From CAZJKE01 sp964546585 (GTDB taxonomy: Bacteria > Planctomycetota > Phycisphaerae > Phycisphaerales > SM1A02): 27,954 nucleotides of DNA. Position 1 is the stretch's first letter, and each line of letters opens with the position of its first letter. This document shows, piece after piece, positions 22,266 to 27,954 of this stretch. The notes beneath the pieces were generated by a model. That model searched no databases. It had not been told where the DNA came from and saw nothing but the letters and a program-made list of their open reading frames with translations. The stretch covers positions 1-27,954 of the forward strand of contig CAZJKE010000021.1 of assembly GCA_964546585.1 (NCBI GenBank), in the 5' to 3' direction. The position numbers and the translations under genes were made by a program.

Positions 22266-23134
22266 AGGCGGTCCGCTGCCCTGCATCGCTCGATAAGGCA
22301 CTCGGCGAGTCGATAGGCGGCGTGCGGTCCGTGGCGAAAGAAGAGGGATGGTTCCGCGACCTCCAGTTCATTGAGAAGCAGCGTGCCGTCATCGCCACGA
22401 AGGTAATCCACCCGGGCATAGAGAAGTTCACCCTTGATGTTGGCGGCGAACTTTGCTGTCTCGACTTCGTCCGCCGAAAAAACGTACGGCTCGTCAGTTG
22501 CTCCCCAATCGTCCTGCACTCGGTAGTCGCCCGGTACAGGGATCTTTCGCACGCCATGGGTGAACTCGCCGTCGATGAATATGGCCGACAGTTCGCCTTC
22601 CTGTTCGACCGAGGACAGATAGGGCTGCACCATCAGATCATGGTCGGCAATGAGTTCATCGACATGCCGCTGGGCGTCAGCGATCGACTGGGTGTCGAAC
22701 CGCAGCGTATGGCGTGCGTTGGCACCGATCTGCGGCTTGATGAACCCCCGATCACTGCCAAGATCGCGCAGGACCTTCTGGATATCTGCTTCTGATCCCG
22801 CGGGGAGCCACACTGTTGGCGCCACGGCAACGCCGGCGGACTCGAGATCCCGCAGATACCGCTTGTGGGTATTCCATTCGATCAAGGATGCTGAGTTATG
22901 AAGTCGGGGCACCTTGTTTGCCCAGACGAGAAACGCATTGAGTTGCCAGTAATAATCCCAAGTCGTTCGAATGAGAGTCGCGTCGAACTCGCTCCAATTC
23001 GTTTCCTTGTCGTCCCACGGGATCTCGCGCACAGTCGCGTTCAGCGACTCCAGCGCGGTGACAAGTGGCCGATCATCGACCTCCCAGTCGGGAAGGTCAC
23101 GGCAGGTTGCTAGGGCGATGCGGGGATTACTCAT
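22262..23134 (-). CDS. ATP-grasp ligase, DcsG/glutathione synthetase-like
   Basis: A 290-residue protein. The N-terminus RIALATCRDLPDWEVDDRPL, the segment FDATLIRTTWDYYWQLNAFLVWA and the run WNTHKRYLRDLESAGVAVAPT resemble the ATP-grasp group that includes DcsG of cycloserine biosynthesis. ATP-grasp features follow: FIKPQIGANARHT (about 132-144, ATP lysine), DLMVQPYLSSVEQEGELSAIFIDGEF (about 165-190) and LLLNELEVAEPSLFFRHG, with the metal-binding N/E residues (about 254-271). Such enzymes join a carboxylate to an amine through an acyl phosphate. The substrate is unknown. Start at the ATG 23134, overlapping the MFS stop by 4 nt (ATGA). Confidence 0.82.
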   Translation of the reverse strand: MSNPRIALATCRDLPDWEVDDRPLVTALESLNATVREIPWDDKETNWSEFDATLIRTTWDYYWQLNAFLVWANKVPRLHNSASLIEWNTHKRYLRDLESAGVAVAPTVWLPAGSEADIQKVLRDLGSDRGFIKPQIGANARHTLRFDTQSIADAQRHVDELIADHDLMVQPYLSSVEQEGELSAIFIDGEFTHGVRKIPVPGDYRVQDDWGATDEPYVFSADEVETAKFAANIKGELLYARVDYLRGDDGTLLLNELEVAEPSLFFRHGPHAAYRLAECLIERCRAADRL

Positions 23135-24429
23135 GAGTCCCGCTCCGGATCCTTCAACCATCGACAGAGAATCGCGCCGACCGCGATCCCGATCGGCAGA
23201 AGCAGAAGCGCCTTGCGATAGTCACCGGGCGAATAATCACTGTTGATGGATGTCATGTCGAGCACTGCACCAAACGCCGGTTGCAGGAGGAACCCGCCGA
23301 GCATGACGAAGAAGTTGACGAAGGCGACAGCGGTTGCGCGGCAGGATCGCGAGTGCTGTTCAACGGCGACCGCAAAGGTGATGGTCTGCGCACCTGCGAA
23401 GAACCCCGCGGCGGCGAGCACGACGCCGCTCATCCAGAGCGGCAAGAATTCAGCGGTCATCAGGAGGGCCATGAAGACCGCGGTCAGGATGCCGCCGAAC
23501 AGGATTGGCGACCGCCTCTTCGTCAGCCGATCTGAAATATGTCCAAGCACCGGGCCGCCAAGCGCGAACCCGAAGAACAGCATGGACATTGCCCAGGCTG
23601 CTGCTTCCTCGGAAGCGCCAGTACTGGACATGAGATAGGAATCACCCCACAGCGCGCCAAAGGTCGAGAGGGGCAAGTATGTCAACAGGCTGATGATGGC
23701 AACCAGCCAAGTTTGGCCGGACGATACGACCTCCACGAGCCCGCGGAACATTGTTTCGCTGGTTTCCTTCTTCTCCAACTCTGCCATTCTGAGAAACCAA
23801 CCCGGTCGTCGCGGCACGACGATGTAGACCAGAACACCGATCACCAGGCCGCCAACTGCGGCGACATACATGGCCTCGCGCCAACCAAATGCCCGCACGG
23901 CTTCTTCAAGCGGTGCTTCGCCGAGCGCCGCCCCCAGCGTGCCGAGTGCAGCTGTCATGCCCATGATGAGTGCCAACTTGCTGCGGGGAAACCACACCGT
24001 TGCTACATACACCGCGCCTACATATGCAAACGCCGACCCGACGCCGAGAAGTAGGCGGCCGCCCGCAAGGCCTGCGGTGCTGCGTGCCGTGGCGAAGACA
24101 AGGCAGCCGAGCCCTGCGGTTAAAGCGGCTGTGGCGAGCAATCGCCGCGACCCGAATCGGTCAAGTGCCATGCCGACCACCAGCTGCATCGGCGCATAAG
24201 AAAGGTAATAGAGCCCCATGAGGAGCCCGACTTCCGCGGCGTCGACGGAAAATTCCTTTTGGAGTGTGCCTTCAATGACACCTGGAGCAACGCGGGCAAA
24301 GAACTCATACAGATAGAAACTTGCCGCAACGAACCAGTACATCCACGGCTTCAGGCCGCGGCGGGCTTCGGCAGCGATTTCTCGAACCACTGCCAACTCG
24401 CCGCGCACGAATTGGCGGGGCGTTTCCAT
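23131..24429 (-). CDS. Major facilitator superfamily transporter
   Basis: A 432-residue inner-membrane protein with about 12 hydrophobic helices. MFS signatures are clear: the helix 2-3 loop GMALDRFGSRRLL (about 86-98) and its second-half counterpart GHISDRLTKRRSP. It opens WMYWFVAASFYLYEFFARVAPGV, typical of the anion:cation symporter or glycerol-3-phosphate transporter-like groups. A substrate cannot be inferred from sequence alone. It begins 3 nt after the adenine deaminase stop and overlaps the ATP-grasp start by 4 nt, so it may move a purine, a small peptide-like product or a precursor for these neighbours. Confidence 0.87.
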   Translation of the reverse strand: METPRQFVRGELAVVREIAAEARRGLKPWMYWFVAASFYLYEFFARVAPGVIEGTLQKEFSVDAAEVGLLMGLYYLSYAPMQLVVGMALDRFGSRRLLATAALTAGLGCLVFATARSTAGLAGGRLLLGVGSAFAYVGAVYVATVWFPRSKLALIMGMTAALGTLGAALGEAPLEEAVRAFGWREAMYVAAVGGLVIGVLVYIVVPRRPGWFLRMAELEKKETSETMFRGLVEVVSSGQTWLVAIISLLTYLPLSTFGALWGDSYLMSSTGASEEAAAWAMSMLFFGFALGGPVLGHISDRLTKRRSPILFGGILTAVFMALLMTAEFLPLWMSGVVLAAAGFFAGAQTITFAVAVEQHSRSCRATAVAFVNFFVMLGGFLLQPAFGAVLDMTSINSDYSPGDYRKALLLLPIGIAVGAILCRWLKDPERDS

Positions 24430-24432
24430 TCC

Positions 24433-26148
24433 TCAGTCGCTCACCATCAAGTCAACAATCTGAAAGCGATCAACATCCACGATGCCCTGATCCGACACCT
24501 TGAGATGAGGGATGACCGAGAGCGGAAGAAAACTGAGTGGCATGAATGGATCGCCGTGCGAACAACCGAGCGATGCGGCTGCGGCAAGCACGGCTCTCTG
24601 CTGTTCGATGACCTCTTGTGGCAGTTCGTCCGACATCAATCCGGCAATCGGAAGCGGCAGCACCGCCAGCACTTCGCCTCGGGCGACAACACATTGCCCG
24701 CCGCCTACCTCGCCCAGCGCCCTCGCGGCGATGAGCATGTCGGCGTCGTTGTCGCCGACGACGGCAAGGTTGTGGGCATCGTGTCCCACAGTTGACGCAA
24801 TCGCGCCGCCCCGCAAACCGAATCCCTCGACGAGTCCGAGTCCGATGTCGCCACCATGGCCGTGCCGTTCGATGACTGCTATCTTGAGTAGATCCCGGTC
24901 TGGATCTGCGACCACGAGGCCGTTATCCACCGGGGCATCCCGCCGCAACTCTTCAGTGACCAGTTCGCCGGTGACAAGACCGATGACTCTCGCTGTGCCC
25001 GGGCGGCCCTTCATCCTGAACGATTGCTCGTTGAGATTCGCCGGTAGATGGACCGTGCCGCGGGCCGTTGACCAGTCTGTTCCAGGCCTTGGCGCAGTCC
25101 AGTCAGTAACTCGTGTGCCATGGTGCCAGGTTTCTCGTGGCGTAGGCTTCTCCAGATCGTCGAACACGACAAGGTTGGCCAGTCGTCCGGCGCCAACGGC
25201 GCCGTGGTCTGGAAGTCGAAAGTGGACTGCCGGGTGCAGCGACGCCATGCAGATCGCAAGAACTGGATCGAGCCCCAGCCCGATGGCCTTTCGCACGACA
25301 TGATCAATGTGTCCCTGATCACGCAGGTCCGCTGGGTGGCGATCATCAGTGCAGAAACAGATGCGGTGGGCATTCTCGGGTGACACTACCGGCAAGAGCG
25401 CCTCGAGATTTCGCGCTGCGCTTCCCTCGCGGATGTAGAGCCACAGGCCCGCGGCGAGTTTTTCCATCGCCTCCTCCGGATGCGTGCTCTCATGGTCGGA
25501 TGAGATACCCGCGGCGGCGTACGCCTGCAGTTGCGAGCCAGTGAGTTCGGGGCAATGTCCGTCAACAACACCATGGGCGAGTCCAGCCGCCACTTTCTCC
25601 AACACTTCGGCGTCCGCGTGGACAACGCCGGGGTAGTTCATCATTTCAGCCAGTGCAATGATGCCCCGTTCGTTCAGGAGTTCTTTGATTTCCTCCACAC
25701 CGAGAACTGCGCCGCTGGTCTCCAGCGGCGATGCGGGAACGCACGAACTGGCGGCAAAGAAGCAGTCGAGCGGCACATCTTCGGCGTCCTGTAGCAAGAG
25801 TCGAATGCCCGGAATTCCAAGGACATTGGCAATCTCGTGTGGATCGAAGATCGCCGCCGTCGTGCCGTGCGGGAGGGCGAGCTCCGCAAAGCCCGATGGC
25901 GGGAGCATCGTCGACTCCACATGCATGTGGGCATCGATGAACCCCGGGGCCATGAACGCGCCGTCCATTTCAATGATCTCGGCGCCGTCGTACCGGCCGA
26001 TGCCGGCGATTCGATCGCCGACGATGGCGACATCCGCTTGATCAATCGACCGCGTAAAGACATTGATGACGCGGCCTCCGCGAAGCACCTTGTCCGCTGG
26101 GCAATCGCCGCGGGCCACCTCCATGAGCAGGGGAGAAGTACGGTTCAC
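24433..26148 (-). CDS. ade: Adenine deaminase
   Basis: A 571-residue amidohydrolase, close to the usual length (about 588 in E. coli). It converts adenine to hypoxanthine and ammonia in purine salvage. The metal site begins GFIDAHMHVESTML (about 68-81), followed by HGTTAAIFDPHEIANVLG (about 93-110), a diagnostic adenine deaminase run, then GISSDHESTHPEEA and ICFCTDDRHPADL with the metal-binding aspartate. The C-terminal domain (GLVTGELVTEELRRD, NLAVVGDNDADM, PLPIAGLMSD) is also present. Cytoplasmic. The GTG start at 26148 overlaps the upstream hydrolase stop (GTGA) and has no clear ribosome binding site, so translation is probably coupled. Confidence 0.95.
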   Translation of the reverse strand: MNRTSPLLMEVARGDCPADKVLRGGRVINVFTRSIDQADVAIVGDRIAGIGRYDGAEIIEMDGAFMAPGFIDAHMHVESTMLPPSGFAELALPHGTTAAIFDPHEIANVLGIPGIRLLLQDAEDVPLDCFFAASSCVPASPLETSGAVLGVEEIKELLNERGIIALAEMMNYPGVVHADAEVLEKVAAGLAHGVVDGHCPELTGSQLQAYAAAGISSDHESTHPEEAMEKLAAGLWLYIREGSAARNLEALLPVVSPENAHRICFCTDDRHPADLRDQGHIDHVVRKAIGLGLDPVLAICMASLHPAVHFRLPDHGAVGAGRLANLVVFDDLEKPTPRETWHHGTRVTDWTAPRPGTDWSTARGTVHLPANLNEQSFRMKGRPGTARVIGLVTGELVTEELRRDAPVDNGLVVADPDRDLLKIAVIERHGHGGDIGLGLVEGFGLRGGAIASTVGHDAHNLAVVGDNDADMLIAARALGEVGGGQCVVARGEVLAVLPLPIAGLMSDELPQEVIEQQRAVLAAAASLGCSHGDPFMPLSFLPLSVIPHLKVSDQGIVDVDRFQIVDLMVSD

Positions 26149-26834
26149 TGGGTGCTCGCGACAGCGGCGACATCGATAGTTTCGCCCGGCTGCATCCTGA
26201 GGACTTCGACATTCCGCGGAGCGAACGCGTCGGGATCAACTTCAATGAGCGGCCAAGTGTTGAAGTGGATCGGGAGCGCGGCTGGTGCGCCGATCATCTC
26301 TGCTGCAGTTGTTGCAAGATCCGGCCCCATGGTGAACCGGTCGCCGATCGGAAGCAGCACAAGGTCAGGCTTCCAGGTCTCGCCGATGAGTTGCATGTCG
26401 CCAAACAGTCCGGTGTCGCCGGCGTGGTAGATCGTCGAGCCGCCCATGGTGATGATGAGACCGCACGGCATGCCCATGTACCGTCCTTCGAAACTCGAAG
26501 AGTGGAAGGCATGGGTGAAGGTGACGGTCCCAAAGTCGGTGGTAATGCATCCGCCCGGGTTGCCCGGTTCACAGGCCGTGTGCCCTTGCTCGGCGAGGTA
26601 CTCGCAGATTTCATAGGCGGCGATCACGGTTGCGTTACACGCCTTGGCGATCTGCGGGCAGTCTCCAAAGTGATCGCCGTGCCCGTGCGTGATCGCAATG
26701 TGGGTGCAAGAGACATCGCTGGCCGCCATCGTCGCTACGGGGTTGTCGGTAAAGAAGGGATCGATGAGAAGGCTGTGTGTGCCGTCGTCAAGTTGGACTG
26801 TCGAGTGGCCGTGCCAAGTCAGGGAAAGCGTCAT
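26145..26834 (-). CDS. UPF0173 metallo-beta-lactamase-fold hydrolase
   Basis: A 229-residue protein, near the length of B. subtilis YtkL (about 227). It begins LTWHGHSTVQLD and carries the metal motif ITHGHGDHFGD (HxHxDH, about 48-58), then YHAGDTGLFGDM (about 136-147) and IHFNTWPLIEVDPDAF near the end. Family members are metal-dependent hydrolases whose substrates are mostly unknown; no signal peptide. It is first in a six-gene operon reading leftward to 20221. GGAGG 5 nt before the ATG marks the start, and this gene has an ordinary leader, unlike many others in the window. Confidence 0.92.
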   Translation of the reverse strand: MTLSLTWHGHSTVQLDDGTHSLLIDPFFTDNPVATMAASDVSCTHIAITHGHGDHFGDCPQIAKACNATVIAAYEICEYLAEQGHTACEPGNPGGCITTDFGTVTFTHAFHSSSFEGRYMGMPCGLIITMGGSTIYHAGDTGLFGDMQLIGETWKPDLVLLPIGDRFTMGPDLATTAAEMIGAPAALPIHFNTWPLIEVDPDAFAPRNVEVLRMQPGETIDVAAVASTQ

Positions 26835-26866
26835 GGGGTCCTCCGAGCAGGGATCGTACCACCCCC

Positions 26867-26895
26867 TTGACAGGGGCAGAGGCGTCTTTTATGCT
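26867..26895 (+). promoter_or_regulatory. Strong sigma-70-type promoter TTGACA-N17-TATGCT
   Basis: TTGACA (26867-26872), a 17-nt spacer and TATGCT (26890-26895) form a near-consensus promoter, the best in the window. Predicted transcription start is near 26902, giving a leader of about 48 nt before the ATG at 26950. The -35 lies inside the small inverted repeat CCCCT-TGAC-AGGGG (26863-26876). Confidence 0.75.
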
Positions 26896-26903
26896 TCGTG
26901 ATT

Positions 26904-26922
26904 GCGAATGATTCTCAATCGC
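26904..26922 (+). promoter_or_regulatory. Fur-box-like operator
   Basis: GCGAATGATTCTCAATCGC is a partly symmetric 19-mer with the AATGATTCTCA core familiar from ferric uptake regulator sites. It lies 8 nt after the -10 and covers the predicted transcription start, so a bound repressor would block initiation. Fur or a Fur relative as the regulator is inference from motif resemblance. Confidence 0.55.
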
Positions 26923-26934
26923 AGCATGAAACCG

Positions 26935-26940
26935 AAGGAG
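26935..26940 (+). promoter_or_regulatory. Ribosome binding site AAGGAG
   Basis: AAGGAG lies 9 nt before the ATG at 26950 and fixes that start, ahead of a clear signal peptide, over the in-frame TTG at 26902. Confidence 0.75.
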
Positions 26941-26949
26941 CCGAACCTG

Positions 26950-27696
26950 ATGTATCGAATCTTGCTGAGTTGTGTGTGCGGTGTGGTCCTTGCAAGCCCT
27001 GCGGCGGCACACAATCGGAAGTTCCCTTGGCTGTATGACCCTGGAATCTTGCCGGTAGGAGAGGTTGAGTACGAACAGTGGGTTACGCTCAAGCGGGACA
27101 AGCAGTCGGACTCCAACTACGAGGAGTGGAAGTTTCGGCACGAGATCGAGTGGGGCGCGACGGAGAACCTGCAACTGGCCATCTATCTGGCCGACTGGCG
27201 ATACAAGCAGGACAGTTCCCGCACCAAGGTGCAATACCGGGATGTGGCATTCGAGGCCATCTACGCGCTGCAGAAGGGTATGGAAGGCGATCCCGATATC
27301 TCCGTGTACGGTGAGATCAAGGTGGGCGACGAGTTGATCGAACTGGAAGGCAAAGGGCTCTTTCAGTGGGACATCGGGCAGACAACGTTGCTCTACAACC
27401 TGACGCTTGAAGCGGAGTGGGAAGGACGCCACTACAACGAGGACAAGGGGAAACTTGAGAATGCTGTGGCTATCGGCTGGCAACTCGAGCCGACAACGAC
27501 GGTGGGTATACAGGCGTTGTATGAAGTCGAGTTTGATGATTGGGCTGGCAGCGGCGAAGGCGTGCTGTATGTTGGACCGTCACTGTCCTACCAACGAAGT
27601 GGATGGTTTATCAGCCTCTCGCCGCTCTTTCAAGTGACCGATGTCGACACCGCAGCAGACCTGCAGGTACGATTGCTCGCCGGAATCGACTTCTGA
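26950..27696 (+). CDS. Predicted outer-membrane beta-barrel protein
   Basis: A 248-residue exported protein with a signal peptide (MYRILLSCVCGVVLASPAAA, cut before HNRK). The mature part has alternating polar and aromatic/hydrophobic runs typical of barrel strands: GEVEYEQWVTLKRDK, YEEWKFRHEIEWGATENLQLAIYLADWRYKQ, TTLLYNLTLEAEWEGRHYNED and the C-terminal DLQVRLLAGIDF, ending in Phe as most barrel proteins do. It resembles the DUF6662-type group, but I am not certain. It is driven by a strong promoter with a Fur-like site, suggesting a role under iron or metal limitation. It overlaps the following cytochrome gene by 1 nt (TGATG). Confidence 0.72.
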   Translation: MYRILLSCVCGVVLASPAAAHNRKFPWLYDPGILPVGEVEYEQWVTLKRDKQSDSNYEEWKFRHEIEWGATENLQLAIYLADWRYKQDSSRTKVQYRDVAFEAIYALQKGMEGDPDISVYGEIKVGDELIELEGKGLFQWDIGQTTLLYNLTLEAEWEGRHYNEDKGKLENAVAIGWQLEPTTTVGIQALYEVEFDDWAGSGEGVLYVGPSLSYQRSGWFISLSPLFQVTDVDTAADLQVRLLAGIDF

Positions 27697-27954
27697 TGCG
27701 AAAGCGCCTCGCCATCATCACATGCCTGCTCTTGACCGGCTGTCTTGACACTGCGCGGTTGGCCCCGGAGGTACCGGTGCTGCTGGAGGCTTCGACCGTG
27801 CATTTGGATGCGGCGTTGCTGGAGCGGGGGAGGGCGGTGTATCTCGGCGCGTGCACCGATTGTCACAGCCCGGTCAACATCCGCAGGTACAGCAAGCGTG
27901 ACTGGTTCGGTGACATTCTGCCGGAGATGAGCCACGAATCGAAACTGGACAGTC
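27696..27954 (+). CDS. c-type cytochrome lipoprotein (partial, 3' end outside window)
   Basis: The first 86 residues are visible and the gene runs off the edge. Residues 1-16 are a lipoprotein signal with lipobox LLTGC (Cys 16). A single haem motif CTDCH (CxxCH) follows within LERGRAVYLGACTDCHSP, at about residues 54-58. The following stretch (YSKRDWFGDILPEMSHESKLD) has the W...I.PEM...L pattern of small periplasmic cytochromes c; its methionine could be a haem ligand. It would carry electrons at the outer face of the membrane. It starts in the stop codon of the barrel gene, so both share the Fur-like promoter. Confidence 0.82.
   Translation, partial: MRKRLAIITCLLLTGCLDTARLAPEVPVLLEASTVHLDAALLERGRAVYLGACTDCHSPVNIRRYSKRDWFGDILPEMSHESKLDS

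Noticed and set aside
1..27954. CRISPR array, tRNA, rRNA, insertion sequence or phage genes
   Set aside because: I scanned intergenic regions and product lists. There is no regularly spaced repeat set, no cloverleaf-like CCA-ended segment, and no transposase, integrase or phage structural protein.

Overview
The window reads as chromosomal DNA of a marine planctomycete, most likely class Phycisphaerae. The main clues are a secreted metalloprotease ending in two dockerin-like DIDGSG...AAWG repeats, a planctomycete-style PAPGALALLGLAG...RRRR sorting tail, a membrane Ser/Thr kinase, many small lipoproteins, and the DUF1080, ThuA, Gfo/Idh/MocA, CRTAC1 and adenine deaminase families. I see no rRNA, tRNA, CRISPR array, transposase or phage gene. 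All taxonomic and family statements are recognition by eye, not database results.

Layout. 1-330 is a repeat-rich intergenic stretch with a long foldback. 328-9133 holds a metalloprotease, cstA, a truncated-looking MscS channel, a WaaE-like glycosyltransferase with greA, and a pair of overlapping lipoprotein genes (TPR, then FG-GAP/ASPIC). 9120-15339 holds a divergent trigger factor, a TPR-sulfotransferase, an exosortase-type surface protein, an orphan lipoprotein and a Ser/Thr kinase. 15408-20243 is a plus-strand glycoside 3-oxidation-type cluster: DUF1080 lipoprotein, TIM-barrel sugar isomerase, cytoplasmic Gfo/Idh/MocA, ThuA lipoprotein, nucleoside-symporter-like MFS. 20221-26834 is a tightly overlapping six-gene minus-strand operon: UPF0173 hydrolase, adenine deaminase, MFS, DcsG-like ATP-grasp ligase, FGE-fold lipoprotein, Tat-exported Gfo/Idh/MocA. 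26867-27954 carries a strong promoter with a Fur-like operator driving a predicted outer-membrane protein and a c-type cytochrome lipoprotein cut by the window edge.

How the parts may work together. The sugar cluster splits across compartments: two lipoproteins and a Tat oxidoreductase outside the inner membrane, an isomerase and a second oxidoreductase inside, with a symporter between. This fits oxidation of a sugar to its 3-keto form, cleavage, and uptake. The minus-strand operon mixes purine salvage (ade), a transporter and an ATP-grasp amide/peptide-type ligase, and has no obvious textbook counterpart.

Regulatory style. Nine genes at the head of transcription units have a TAnnnT-like hexamer 6-9 nt before the start codon and no Shine-Dalgarno sequence, which suggests leaderless transcripts. 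Genes with a leader do carry GGAGG-like sites. Four of six convergent gene pairs overlap at their 3' ends, and only one pair has a clear terminator hairpin between them.
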